Part shown: positions 18,849 through 27,494 of the stretch, piece after piece | Numbering within the stretch: position 1 is the stretch's first letter | Layout: each line of letters opens with the position of its first letter | Assembly (NCBI GenBank): GCA_028285485.1 | Contig: JANQPC010000012.1 | Location: 1-54,188 of the forward strand | DNA from: Paracoccaceae bacterium | Lineage (GTDB): Bacteria > Pseudomonadota > Alphaproteobacteria > Rhodobacterales > Rhodobacteraceae | Reading direction: 5' to 3' | DNA: 54,188 nucleotides | Notes under the pieces: model-generated | The model's database searches: none | What the model was told of the DNA's origin: nothing | Seen by the model: only the letters and a program-made list of their open reading frames with translations | Translations under genes and position numbers: made by a program

Positions 18849-20495
18849 TCAGGCGGTTTCAGAGGCGCGCTGACTGTCCGTCGCGATGAATTCGAAAAGC
18901 CGCGCCACGGCCTCCGCACCGGGGTCATTATGGCCCGCAAGCTTGTCTTCCCCGATATAGCTCGCCCGCCCGGCCTTGGCCCGGGTGATCGTTGCAGTGA
19001 GGTCCGCACCCTCGCGCGCGGCGCGGGCGGCCTGGCCGGCCCCGTTCTGAAGCGCTTCGAGCGCGGGAAAGAGCGCGTCGATCATCGTACGGTCGCCGGG
19101 CCGCGCGCCGCCCACCTGCTGCACCCGGTCGAGCCCCGCCTTCAGCGCATCGATCGCGCCGCGCCCGCTGGCCGAGGCATCGCCCGCCGCCGCAAAGAAG
19201 ATCGCCAGCAGCACGCCGGACGAGCCCCCCATGGTTTGGCTCAGCTCCAGCCCGATCGCGCGATAGAGCTGGGTCAGATCCGCAAGCGGCAGCCTGTCCA
19301 GCGCTTCGATCAGCGCACGCGCCGCGGTTGACAGCGTGCTGCCGGTATCGCCATCGCCTGATTTGGCATCCAGCGTGTTCAGATCCGCCTCGGCGGCGAT
19401 CAGCGCCTCGCAGCAGCGCTGGATGAAGCCGCGGCGCGCGTCATGTTTCGAAGCCATGGGCTGGATCGGCGTAAGCCCGTCGGGGATCGGCTGAACGGCC
19501 ACGTCGCTCAAGGCCAGGCAGCCGGGCCAGGCCCAGGGCGCGACGGGTGCCAGAAGCGCGGGCTCATCGGCCTTGCTCACGGGCATCAGCGACACCGAGA
19601 AGCCCTGCATGTCGAGCGATGTCATCAGCGGTGCGGGGCCCACCATCCAGTTCACCTGCGCACCGATGCGGGAACGCGCAAGCTCTTCGGCCAGAACCGA
19701 CATCTCAAGCGGTGTGGCGCCGCCAAGGTTGTTGAGAAGCGCCACATGGGGGCCGGGGCCGATATTGGGCGCAAGCCTGTCCACCACCATCTCCATCGCA
19801 TCGCGGGCGGTGGAGAAATCCACCTGCTCGATCCCCGCCTCGCCATGGATGCCAAGCCCAAGCTCGGCCTTGCCCGCCTCGATCCGATCCTCTTTTGGGG
19901 AGCCCGGGAGGGTGCAGGTATCAAGCGACATGCCGATGGAGACAACGCCATCGATCACCCGCTGCGCGGCTTCCGTCACCGTGGTGAGATCGGTGCCCTG
20001 ATCCGCGAGCGCGCCGGCGATCTTGTGCACGAAAAGCGTGCCCGCCACCCCGCGCGCCTGCGGCAGATCGGGAAGGGCCACATCATCATCCACCACCACC
20101 ATGTTGACGTTCAGGCCCTGCGCCCGCGCGCGTTCTGCGGCAAGGCCAAAGTTCAGCCGGTCGCCCGTGTAGTTCTTCACGATCAGAAGGCAGCCCGCCT
20201 TGCCCGTTACCGCAAGAATGCCCGCCAGCACCGCATCCACGGAAGGAGAGGCGAAGACCTCGCCGCACACCGCCGCCGTCAGCATGCCCTGGCCGACAAA
20301 CCCGGCATGGGAGGGCTCATGCCCCGATCCGCCGCCCGAGACGAGCGCGACCTTCGATTTATCCCAATCGGCGCGGACCACGACCTTGATATGCGGGTAG
20401 CCATCCAGCCGCGCGAGCCGCCCGCCCGCAATGCGCAGGGCGCCGTCGATGGCTTCGGTAACGAGCGTTTCCTTGGTGTTGATGAATTGCTTCAT
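18849..20495 (-). CDS. Fused dihydroxyacetone kinase (DhaK-DhaL type)
   Basis: An ATP-dependent ketose kinase, 548 residues. The DhaK domain (1-335) has GGGSGHEPSH (54-63), the KNYTGDRLNFG substrate loop (107-117, Asp112) and the histidine that binds the ketone covalently in GIHGEAG (His217). The DhaL domain (about 350-540) has DAKSGDGDTG, with Asp376, Asp381 and Asp383 as Mg-ATP ligands, and MGGSSGVLLAIFF. The canonical HEP and KNYTGD motifs fit dihydroxyacetone or a close ketose. It is the last gene of the LacI-linked transporter operon, 12 bases after the second ATPase gene, so its substrate probably comes from what that transporter imports. Erythrulose-type kinases share this architecture. 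Confidence 0.92.
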   Translation of the reverse strand: MKQFINTKETLVTEAIDGALRIAGGRLARLDGYPHIKVVVRADWDKSKVALVSGGGSGHEPSHAGFVGQGMLTAAVCGEVFASPSVDAVLAGILAVTGKAGCLLIVKNYTGDRLNFGLAAERARAQGLNVNMVVVDDDVALPDLPQARGVAGTLFVHKIAGALADQGTDLTTVTEAAQRVIDGVVSIGMSLDTCTLPGSPKEDRIEAGKAELGLGIHGEAGIEQVDFSTARDAMEMVVDRLAPNIGPGPHVALLNNLGGATPLEMSVLAEELARSRIGAQVNWMVGPAPLMTSLDMQGFSVSLMPVSKADEPALLAPVAPWAWPGCLALSDVAVQPIPDGLTPIQPMASKHDARRGFIQRCCEALIAAEADLNTLDAKSGDGDTGSTLSTAARALIEALDRLPLADLTQLYRAIGLELSQTMGGSSGVLLAIFFAAAGDASASGRGAIDALKAGLDRVQQVGGARPGDRTMIDALFPALEALQNGAGQAARAAREGADLTATITRAKAGRASYIGEDKLAGHNDPGAEAVARLFEFIATDSQRASETA

Positions 20496-20507
20496 GGCCG
20501 CCCCTCC

Positions 20508-21503
20508 TCAGGCAATCCGTGTTCCGCTGGCATCGAAATACAGCGGGTTCTTCGGGGCGATGGCCACCGTATCCCCCGGTGCAAGCCGCGAATGCACATC
20601 TGTCAGCGTTACGATATCGTGGCCGTCGAGGGTGAGGTGCAGCCGCGTCTGATCGCCCAGATGCTCCACCCGCACCACGCGGCTTTCGCGCCCGTCTCCC
20701 TGTACCAGGTGCTCGGGCCGTAGCCCGATGGTTTTCGCCCCGCCCGGTGCGCCTGGGAAAAGATCGGCGGGCAGGGCGTTTATCCGGGGCAGTCCAAGCC
20801 GCCCGGCCACATATAGGCTTACGGGGTTTTCGTAGATCTCCCGCGGCGGGCCGAACTGCACGAGCCGCCCTTCATCGAGCACGCCCACATGGGTGGCCAT
20901 CGTCATGGCCTCGATCTGATCGTGGGTCACATAAAGCAGCGTTGCACCCAGATCGGCCTGAATGCGCTTCAGCTCCACCCGCAGATCGGCGCGAAGCTTG
21001 GCATCAAGCGAACTCAACGGCTCGTCCATCAAAAAGATATCGGGGTCGCGCACCAGCGCCCGGCCGATCGAAACGCGCTGCATCTCGCCGCCGGAGAGCG
21101 CGGTTGCCTTATTGTCGAGCTTATGGGCGATGTGCAGGACTTCGGCGATTTCGCCCACCTTGCGGGTGATCTCAGCCTCCGGCGTTTTCAGGATCGGCGA
21201 TCGCAGGGGAAAGGCGAGGTTCTCGCGCACCGACATATGCGGGTAAAGCGAGTATTGCTGGAACACCATCGCCACATTGCGCTGCGCCGGGGTTTCGCCC
21301 AGAACAGACCGCCCGCCAATGAGGATATCGCCGCTATCGGGCGCATCGAGGCCGGAGATCAGGCGCAGCGTCGTTGTTTTCCCCGCCCCGGTGGGGCCGA
21401 GAAGCACAACGAAGGCCCCGTCAGGCACGGTGAGAGAAACATCGTTCACCGCAACGGTCTTGCGGAACGCCTTGGAAACCCCGCTCAGCACCACCTCAGA
21501 CAT
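20508..21503 (-). CDS. Sugar/polyol ABC transporter ATPase (second of two)
   Basis: A 331-residue MalK/UgpC-type ATPase. Walker A is GPTGAGKTT, the signature is LSGGEMQRVSIGRAL, Walker B is IFLMDEPLSSLDAK and the H-loop is YVTHDQIEAMTMA. A TOBE-type C-terminal domain follows from about residue 235 (TIGLRPEHLV). It overlaps the preceding ATPase gene by 8 bases. Having two different ATPase genes in one operon is characteristic of glycerol/polyol-type importers such as rhizobial GlpST rather than of typical sugar importers, which share one MalK-like protein. Confidence 0.92.
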   Translation of the reverse strand: MSEVVLSGVSKAFRKTVAVNDVSLTVPDGAFVVLLGPTGAGKTTTLRLISGLDAPDSGDILIGGRSVLGETPAQRNVAMVFQQYSLYPHMSVRENLAFPLRSPILKTPEAEITRKVGEIAEVLHIAHKLDNKATALSGGEMQRVSIGRALVRDPDIFLMDEPLSSLDAKLRADLRVELKRIQADLGATLLYVTHDQIEAMTMATHVGVLDEGRLVQFGPPREIYENPVSLYVAGRLGLPRINALPADLFPGAPGGAKTIGLRPEHLVQGDGRESRVVRVEHLGDQTRLHLTLDGHDIVTLTDVHSRLAPGDTVAIAPKNPLYFDASGTRIA

Positions 21504-22593
21504 GGGCGAGCACCCCCTCGTTGAGATCGGATTTCAGGGCGTGGCCCGACTGATTGTCAAACAATGTCAGCGTATGCGGTGTGAAGCTCATGCCGACCGT
21601 TTCGCCCACGCGGGCGGGCTGATCGGCGGCGATGCGCGCCTTGATTTCGCCATTGGGGGTTTCGAGCGTAACGATCTGCGTGGTGCCCAGATACTCCGCC
21701 GCCAGCACCCGCCCGCGATAGGCCGCGGCATCGTCAAACCGGATGTGTTCGGGCCGTACGCCCAGCACCATATCCCCCTCAAACGGAACCCGAAGTTCCG
21801 GCACCTCCACCGTTACATCCTGCAACTGCACTGAGGTGCCCCCGGCATGCACCCCGCCGTGAAAGTGCAAGAAATTCATCGGTGGCGAGCCGATGAAATT
21901 TGCCACAAACATCGTGGCGGGCTTGTCGTAGATATCCTGCGGCGTGCCGAATTGCTCGATCACCCCGTGGTTCATCACCACGATCTTGTCACCCATCTGC
22001 ATCGCTTCGAGCTGGTCGTGGGTCACGTAAACCGTGGTTGCGCCCATCCTGTCATGCAGTGCGCGAAGCTCTTCGGCCATATGTTCGCGGAACTCCGCAT
22101 CAAGCGCGCCAAGGGGCTCGTCCATCATGAAGGCCTTGGGGTTGCGCACGATGGCGCGGCCCAGGGCCACGCGCTGCCTGTCGCCGCCCGAAAGCCCGCC
22201 CACGGGCCGGTCAAGTATCCCCTCGATGCCGAGGATGCGCGCCACTTCGGCCACCTTGGCCTTTACATCCGCCCGGCTCATGCCCTGGCTGATCAGCGGA
22301 TAGCTGATGTTTTTGCGCACATTCATATGCGGATAGAGCGCGAACATCTGAAAGACGAAGGCGATATCGCGTTCTGATGCGGGCTTCTGCCCCACCTCTT
22401 CGCCATCGATGTAGATCTCGCCCGAGGTGGGCAGCTCCAGCCCCGCTATCATCCGCAGCGTGGTTGTCTTCCCGCAGCCAGAGGGGCCCAGAAGCATGAA
22501 GAACTCCCCATCCTCAATCTTGAAGGACGAGGATTGCACCGCAGTGAAATCGCCGAATTCCTTGCGCAGGTTGTTGATGACGATCTCTGCCAT
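21496..22593 (-). CDS. Sugar/polyol ABC transporter ATPase (first of two)
   Basis: A 365-residue MalK-like ATPase. Walker A is GPSGCGKTT, the signature is LSGGDRQRVALGRAIV, Walker B is AFMMDEPLGALDAE and the H-loop is YVTHDQLEAMQMGD. The C-terminal TOBE region contains VLGVRPEHIRF. It probably forms a heterodimer with the next ATPase. Its ATG overlaps the stop of the 64-residue membrane protein gene (ATGA), indicating coupled translation within one operon. Confidence 0.93.
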   Translation of the reverse strand: MAEIVINNLRKEFGDFTAVQSSSFKIEDGEFFMLLGPSGCGKTTTLRMIAGLELPTSGEIYIDGEEVGQKPASERDIAFVFQMFALYPHMNVRKNISYPLISQGMSRADVKAKVAEVARILGIEGILDRPVGGLSGGDRQRVALGRAIVRNPKAFMMDEPLGALDAEFREHMAEELRALHDRMGATTVYVTHDQLEAMQMGDKIVVMNHGVIEQFGTPQDIYDKPATMFVANFIGSPPMNFLHFHGGVHAGGTSVQLQDVTVEVPELRVPFEGDMVLGVRPEHIRFDDAAAYRGRVLAAEYLGTTQIVTLETPNGEIKARIAADQPARVGETVGMSFTPHTLTLFDNQSGHALKSDLNEGVLAHV

Positions 22594-22787
22594 CAGTCAT
22601 CCTCCGGGAAGTGGCTGACGATGATGAACATCACGGTGCCCACCAGCGTAACGATGAAGGAATAGGTGTAGAGCCAGAGCAGGTAGGGCTGCATCAGCAT
22701 CACCACGCCCACTCCGATAAGGATGCTCGCGACCATCTCCCAAGGCCCCCGGCGCAGGCGCGCCAATCCGCTGAAGAAGCGCTTCAT
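22593..22787 (-). CDS. 64-residue two-helix membrane protein of an ABC transporter operon
   Basis: A small protein, MKRFFSGLARLRRGPW followed by two hydrophobic helices (about residues 17-35 and 39-58) separated by a short LLWLYTY turn, ending in acidic FPEDD. Both ends overlap neighbouring genes by 4 bases (permease stop and ATPase start), which makes the frame and start secure despite its size. Glycerol-type importers in rhizobia also carry a small membrane protein gene (glpU) between transporter genes; equivalence is inference. Its role, perhaps in assembly or regulation of the transporter, is unknown. Confidence 0.85.
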   Translation of the reverse strand: MKRFFSGLARLRRGPWEMVASILIGVGVVMLMQPYLLWLYTYSFIVTLVGTVMFIIVSHFPEDD

Positions 22788-23722
22788 TTCCGCACCGCTC
22801 CGAATGTGATGCCGCGCAAGAGGTGCTTCCGCAGAAGCACGGTGAACACCAGCACCGGCAGGAGGAACAGCGTGGCCCCGGCCGCGACGGCCGGCCAATC
22901 CTGCCCGCCCACGCCGATGATTGTAGGGATGAAGGGCGGCGCCGTTTGCGCGTTGCCGGAGGTGAGCAGCACCGCGAAGGCGTATTCATTCCAGGCAAAG
23001 ATCAGGCAGAAGATCGCGGTTGCCACAATCCCCGTTGTCGCCTGCGGAAGCACCACTTTGTAGAAGGCCTGAAACCGCGTGTATCCATCAATCAGCGCCG
23101 CTTCCTCGTATTCGCGCGGGATCTCATCCATGAACCCTTTTAGAAGCCAGACGGCGAGGCTGAGGTTCACCGCTGTATAAAGCAGGATCATGCCTGCATG
23201 GGTGTCGCTTAACCCCAGGGATCGGAACATCAGGAAGATCGGGATCGCCACCGCAATGGGCGGCATCATCCGTGTGGAGAGCACGAAGAACAAAAGATCG
23301 TCCTTCAGCGGGATCTTGAAGCGCGAAAACGCATAGGCCGCGAGTGTGCCGAGGAAAACGCTGAGGAAGGTGGATCCGAAGCCGATGATAATCGAATTCA
23401 TGAACCGCTCGCCGTATCGGCTGGGCCCGACGATCACCATGTCATACTGGCGCACGATCTCCTCGTACCATGTCTCCGGCGGGTTGGCGGCGAGGAACTC
23501 GTCGGTCTGCCGGGTCCGGGTGGTGAACAGGTTCACGTAGCCTTCAAGCGTGGGATCGAACACCACCTTTGGCGGGTAGCTGATCGCATCTGCCGGCGAT
23601 TTGAACCCGGTCGCGATGATCCATAGAAGCGGGATCATCGTGATAAGCGCGTAAAGCGCCACGAGGATGCCCGCGGCCCATTTCGCGCGCGGCGTCGGTT
23701 CGGTGACGGAGTAGGCGCTCAT
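22784..23722 (-). CDS. Sugar/polyol ABC transporter permease (MalG-type)
   Basis: A 312-residue inner-membrane permease with six predicted helices. The first helix is AAGILVALYALITMIPLLWII. An unusually long periplasmic loop of about 90 residues lies between helices 1 and 2. The EAA loop that contacts the ATPases is EYEEAALIDGYTRFQAFYKVVLPQA (key residues EEAALIDG and LPQA). The ATG at 23722 overlaps the stop of the first permease gene by 4 bases; a longer frame reaching 23824 is not credible. It pairs with the MalF-type permease. Confidence 0.93.
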   Translation of the reverse strand: MSAYSVTEPTPRAKWAAGILVALYALITMIPLLWIIATGFKSPADAISYPPKVVFDPTLEGYVNLFTTRTRQTDEFLAANPPETWYEEIVRQYDMVIVGPSRYGERFMNSIIIGFGSTFLSVFLGTLAAYAFSRFKIPLKDDLLFFVLSTRMMPPIAVAIPIFLMFRSLGLSDTHAGMILLYTAVNLSLAVWLLKGFMDEIPREYEEAALIDGYTRFQAFYKVVLPQATTGIVATAIFCLIFAWNEYAFAVLLTSGNAQTAPPFIPTIIGVGGQDWPAVAAGATLFLLPVLVFTVLLRKHLLRGITFGAVRK

Positions 23723-24660
23723 CTCTCTTTCACCTTGTTCAGCGCTTTGACGTAGATCGAGGCCAGCCCGAAGACGGTGACGAAAAGAATGATCGCATAG
23801 GCCGAGGCATAGCCCGTGCGCCACTTCTCAAACGCCTCCCGTTTGAGGTTGATCGAGGTGAGCTCTGTCGTCGAACCCGGCCCGCCGCCGGTGAGCAGCA
23901 CCACCAGATCGAACATCTTGAAGTTTTCGATCCCGCGGAACAGCACCGCCAGCATTAGGAAGGGCAGCACCATGGGGATCGTGATCGTCCAGAACTGGCG
24001 CCATTTCGAGGCGCGGTCGATCTCCGCCGCCTCATAGATGTATTCTGGAATACTTCGGAGCCCCGCCAGGCATATGAGCATCACAAACGGTGTCCACATC
24101 CAGGTGTCCACGATCACTATGGCCCATGGGGCAAGGTTCACCGATCCGATCATCTCGAAAGAAGAGGGATCGACCCCGGTGAAGAACGACACGATGTAAT
24201 TGAAGAGCCCGATCTGCGGCTGGTAGAGGAAGGTCCAGAAATTCCCCACAACCGCGGGCGAAAGCATCATCGGCAGCACGATCATCGTGGTCAGAAAATC
24301 ATTGCCGCGAAAGTTCTTGTTGATGAGCCAGGCCAGCGTGAAGCCGATCAGCACCTGGAAGACGATCGTCCAGATCAGAAAATGCGCCGTGGCCTGCATC
24401 GTCAGCCAGATATCGCTGTCGGTCAGGATGCGTTCGTAGTTGCGCAGGCCAACCCATTCCACCTCGCGGTTCCGGTTGGCGCGGAAGTTGGTGAAGCTCA
24501 GCCTGATCGTCCAGATCAGCGGGAAGATGTTGACGGCGAGCAGCAGGAAGATTGTCGGCGCCACGAAGATCCAGGCAATCGCCCTGTCGGAGAGGCCGCG
24601 CACGCGGCGGGCCACAGAGGGCGGCGTTGCGCGCGCGGCGCTTTCAGCGAGGTTCGCCAT
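23719..24660 (-). CDS. Sugar/polyol ABC transporter permease (MalF-type)
   Basis: A 313-residue permease with a cytoplasmic N-terminal tail and about six membrane helices (first one AWIFVAPTIFLLLAVNIFPL). The EAA loop reads IYEAAEIDRASKWRQF, followed by TIPMVLPFLMLA. The ATG at 24660 lies 134 bases after the end of the binding-protein gene, with a strong hairpin in between. It forms the heterodimeric membrane channel with the downstream permease. Confidence 0.94.
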   Translation of the reverse strand: MANLAESAARATPPSVARRVRGLSDRAIAWIFVAPTIFLLLAVNIFPLIWTIRLSFTNFRANRNREVEWVGLRNYERILTDSDIWLTMQATAHFLIWTIVFQVLIGFTLAWLINKNFRGNDFLTTMIVLPMMLSPAVVGNFWTFLYQPQIGLFNYIVSFFTGVDPSSFEMIGSVNLAPWAIVIVDTWMWTPFVMLICLAGLRSIPEYIYEAAEIDRASKWRQFWTITIPMVLPFLMLAVLFRGIENFKMFDLVVLLTGGGPGSTTELTSINLKREAFEKWRTGYASAYAIILFVTVFGLASIYVKALNKVKER

Positions 24661-24757
24661 CGTTCATCCTTCCCGCAAGAAATGAGCGCGTCCGCAAGAC
24701 AACTGGGAAAATTACGTGTGTAAAGGTGCTTGGCGGCCCGCCCGGTGGGGCAGGGCA

Positions 24758-24784
24758 GCCGGGGCCGATCAGGCCGGCCCCGGC
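24758..24784. terminator. 9-bp hairpin after the binding-protein gene
   Basis: GCCGGGGCC (24758-24766) and GGCCCCGGC (24776-24784) form a perfect stem with a 9-base loop, 11 bases beyond the binding-protein stop and before the permease gene. No T-run follows. Such a structure after the first gene commonly protects the 3' end of the binding-protein mRNA and reduces read-through. Confidence 0.65.
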
Positions 24785-24794
24785 CAGGCCAGGA

Positions 24795-26114
24795 TCAGAG
24801 CTTGCCTTCGTCTTCGAAGGTTTCCGTCCAATCCTCGATCAGCTTGTTCAGCGCTTCTTCGGCGGTGCCCACATCGGCCACGATGTAGTCATGCAGCCGC
24901 TTCTGCATCGCCAGCAAGAGTTCGGCATAGGCCGGCTCCTGCCAGAAATCCTGCACGCCGCCCATTGCATCCAGGAAATCGCCGGCAAAGGGCGCGCTCT
25001 CCACAAAGCCCGGATCGTTCAGAACCGAATTATGCGCGGAGTAGCCGCCAAGCTCCCACCATTTCGCCTGAATGTCGGGCTGGGCGAACCACTTGATGTA
25101 TTCCAGCGCGGCATCCTGCTTGTCCGAATAAGAGACAACCGAGATGCCCTGGCCACCCAGCGTGGAGGCCGCCACGTTCTGCGGCGGGTTCACGAAGAAG
25201 CCGATGGTATCACCGCCCGTATTCGGGTCTGCATAAAGGCCGGGGAAGAAGGCGAACCAGTTCATCGCCATCGCCACCTGGCCCGATTTATAGGCGTCCA
25301 GCGACTGCTCCATATAGGCATCGGTGTAGCCCGGCGGGGTGCAGCACTGATAAAGTTCCTTATAGAACTCAAGCGCTTCGATGGCTTCGGCGGAGTTCAC
25401 CGCGCCGTCCATCTGGTAGGTGCCCGGCTCGGTTTCATACTTGAAGCCCCAGGCATAAAGCGCGCCCGTAGCACCCATGGTGATGCCTTCCGAACCGCGT
25501 TCGGTGAAGATCGAAACGCCGTAGCGTGTCTGGCCATCGATCTCGCGTTCCTGGAAGAACTTGGCGATCTGCATCAGCTCCATCTGGCTTTGCGGCTCGC
25601 GCAGCTCCTGGCCCGTGGCTTCCATATAGGCCGCCTTGATCTCTTCGTTTTCAAACCAGTCACGGCGGTAGAACCAGCCATTGGCATCGCCCATCGCGGG
25701 CAGGGCGTAGTAGTTCGGCTCGCCCTTGGGCCATGTGGAATAGGCATAAACGGTCGCGGGTGCGAAATCGTCCATGCTGATCCCCTCGGCATCGAAGAAA
25801 TCATTGAGCTGCACGTAATGGCCGTTCTCTGCGCCGCCGCCGATCCACTGGCTGTCGCCGATCAGCAGGTCGCAAAGCTGGCCGCCGGAGTTGAGCTCGT
25901 TCAGCATCCGGTCGGCAAAATTGGGCCAGGGCACGAATTCGAAATTCATGGTGTGGCCCGATTGCGCCTCGAAATCCTTGCTGAGTTCGACAAGCGCGTT
26001 CGCCGGATCCCACGCGGCCCAGCAGAGCGTTAGCTCTTCGGCCTGCGCCGTCGTTGCCGCGATACCCGATGCGGCAACGGCCGCGGCGGCCGCCACGATC
26101 TTGGTGTGTCTCAT
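24795..26114 (-). CDS. ABC transporter substrate-binding protein, carbohydrate/polyol type
   Basis: A 439-residue periplasmic binding protein of the cluster used by maltose- and glycerol-type importers. The signal peptide ends at ATTAQA before EELTLCWAAWDP. Family features are the N-terminal ALVELSKDFEAQSGHTMNFEFVPW, LPAMGDANGWFYRRDWF (typical of the extracellular ligand-binding core) and the C-terminal LRLHDYIVADVGTAEEAL region. There is no lipobox. It is the first gene of an operon with permeases, ATPases and a DHA-type kinase, and its promoter carries two LacI-type operators. Ligand unknown; a polyol or small sugar is likely. Confidence 0.92.
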   Translation of the reverse strand: MRHTKIVAAAAAVAASGIAATTAQAEELTLCWAAWDPANALVELSKDFEAQSGHTMNFEFVPWPNFADRMLNELNSGGQLCDLLIGDSQWIGGGAENGHYVQLNDFFDAEGISMDDFAPATVYAYSTWPKGEPNYYALPAMGDANGWFYRRDWFENEEIKAAYMEATGQELREPQSQMELMQIAKFFQEREIDGQTRYGVSIFTERGSEGITMGATGALYAWGFKYETEPGTYQMDGAVNSAEAIEALEFYKELYQCCTPPGYTDAYMEQSLDAYKSGQVAMAMNWFAFFPGLYADPNTGGDTIGFFVNPPQNVAASTLGGQGISVVSYSDKQDAALEYIKWFAQPDIQAKWWELGGYSAHNSVLNDPGFVESAPFAGDFLDAMGGVQDFWQEPAYAELLLAMQKRLHDYIVADVGTAEEALNKLIEDWTETFEDEGKL

Positions 26115-26192
26115 GTCTCAAGTCCTCCCAGTTTGAGTGGCCCGAGGGGCCGGGCCCGTTTGGTGATGTTTTCGGGCTGGTCGAAGCGTAAA

Positions 26193-26208
26193 TGAGGTAC
26201 GTCCCTCA
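26193..26208. promoter_or_regulatory. LacI-type operator O1 before the transporter operon
   Basis: TGAGGTACGTCCCTCA is an inverted repeat (TGAGG/CCTCA) with a central ACGT, as LacI-family regulators prefer. It lies 79 bases upstream of the binding-protein start. A near-identical site lies 32 bases further upstream, and weaker copies precede the lacI gene. Confidence 0.75.
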
Positions 26209-26224
26209 AGTAAAGCGAAAATCC

Positions 26225-26240
26225 TGAGGTACGCCCCTCA
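26225..26240. promoter_or_regulatory. LacI-type operator O2 before the transporter operon
   Basis: TGAGGTACGCCCCTCA differs from O1 at one position (T to C). The 32-base centre-to-centre spacing is about three helical turns, so both sites face the same side of the DNA. A plausible -10 lies between them. Confidence 0.75.
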
Positions 26241-26296
26241 TCTTTGCCCGATCCGATTGATCTGAAGATCCAAGAACCCTGAATTTCAAAAATATA

Positions 26297-27472
26297 TCAG
26301 GCGTTTGGCGAAACCCACGCGCCATTTCGATTCGATGATCTCACGCAGGCATCCACGAATGCCATGCCCGCAAGCCCATCGCGCACCGTGGGCATGGTCA
26401 CCTCCGGGGGGACGGGCTGCCCCGCCGCCAGAGCTCGAATCGCATGGGCGGCTTCCGTGTAGATATTGGCAAAGCCTTCGAGATAGCCCTCGGGGTGCCC
26501 GGGCGGGATGCGGGTCACGCGCCCGGCTGCCGCGCCGCTGCCCGCATTGCCGCGGGTGAGCCGGCGGGGCGGTTCACCGAACGGCGCGTGCCAGAGCGTG
26601 TTGGGTTCTTCCTGCTCCCACTCCAACCCGCCTTTCGTGCCGTAAACCCGCAGCCTCAGGCCGTTTTCATTGCCGGGCGCAACCTGGCTGGCCCAAAGCA
26701 TGCCCCGCGCACCGCCCTCAAAGCGCATCAGCACATGGGCGTTGTCGTCAAGGCGGCGGCCTTCAACGAAGCTTTGCATATCCGCAGAAAGCTCCGATAG
26801 CGTGAGCCCGGTCACGAAACAGGCGAGGTTATAGGCGTGGGTGCCGATATCACCGATCGATCCGCCGGCGCCCGATTGCGCCGGATCCGTTCGCCACGCG
26901 GCCTGTTTTTGCCCCGTGGCCTCGGTGGCCTCTGTCAGCCAATCCTGCGGGTATTCCACCTGCACCACGCGGATATCGCCCAGCTCACCCGCCGCAATCA
27001 TCTCCCGCGCCTGCCGCACCATGGGGTAGCCGGTGTAATTGTGGGTCAGCACGAAGAGCGCGTCTGACTTTTCGGCCGCGGCGACAAGCTTCTTGGCTTC
27101 CGCCAGGGTGGAGGTCAGCGGCTTGTCGCAGATCACGTGAATGCCCCGCTGCAGAAACGGCTTTGCCGCGGCGTAATGCACGTTATTGGGCGTGACGATG
27201 GCCACGGCATCGATGCCCGCCTTCAGGCGCGCCTCGCGCTTGGCCATCTCGTCGAAACTACCATACACGCGATCTTCCGGAAGCCCCAGATCCGCGCCGG
27301 AGGCCCGTGATTTCTCGGGTGTGGAGCTGAAGCAGCCCGCCACCAGTTCATAGTGATCGTCAATGCGGCTTGCGATCCGGTGCACCGCCCCGATGAACGC
27401 ATCACGCCCACCGCCCACCATGCCCAGCCGGATGCGGCCCGCATGGCGATCCGCCTTGCCTTCGATTGCCAT
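26297..27472 (-). CDS. Gfo/Idh/MocA-family NAD(P)-dependent dehydrogenase
   Basis: A 391-residue oxidoreductase acting on sugars, polyols or their acids. The Rossmann motif is GMVGGGRDAFIG (17-28). The family EKP lysine motif appears as CDKPLT (115-120) and the active-site motif is GDIGTHAYN (207-215, Asp208 and His212). The ATG at 27472 has GGGGGAGAAAGAG directly upstream; a frame beginning at 27559 would overlap the neighbouring gene. It is the third gene after lacI and a sugar isomerase, a pairing common in catabolic clusters for inositol-like or branched sugars. Substrate unknown. Confidence 0.92.
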   Translation of the reverse strand: MAIEGKADRHAGRIRLGMVGGGRDAFIGAVHRIASRIDDHYELVAGCFSSTPEKSRASGADLGLPEDRVYGSFDEMAKREARLKAGIDAVAIVTPNNVHYAAAKPFLQRGIHVICDKPLTSTLAEAKKLVAAAEKSDALFVLTHNYTGYPMVRQAREMIAAGELGDIRVVQVEYPQDWLTEATEATGQKQAAWRTDPAQSGAGGSIGDIGTHAYNLACFVTGLTLSELSADMQSFVEGRRLDDNAHVLMRFEGGARGMLWASQVAPGNENGLRLRVYGTKGGLEWEQEEPNTLWHAPFGEPPRRLTRGNAGSGAAAGRVTRIPPGHPEGYLEGFANIYTEAAHAIRALAAGQPVPPEVTMPTVRDGLAGMAFVDACVRSSNRNGAWVSPNA

Positions 27473-27494
27473 TCTCTTTCTCCCCCCTGACCGG

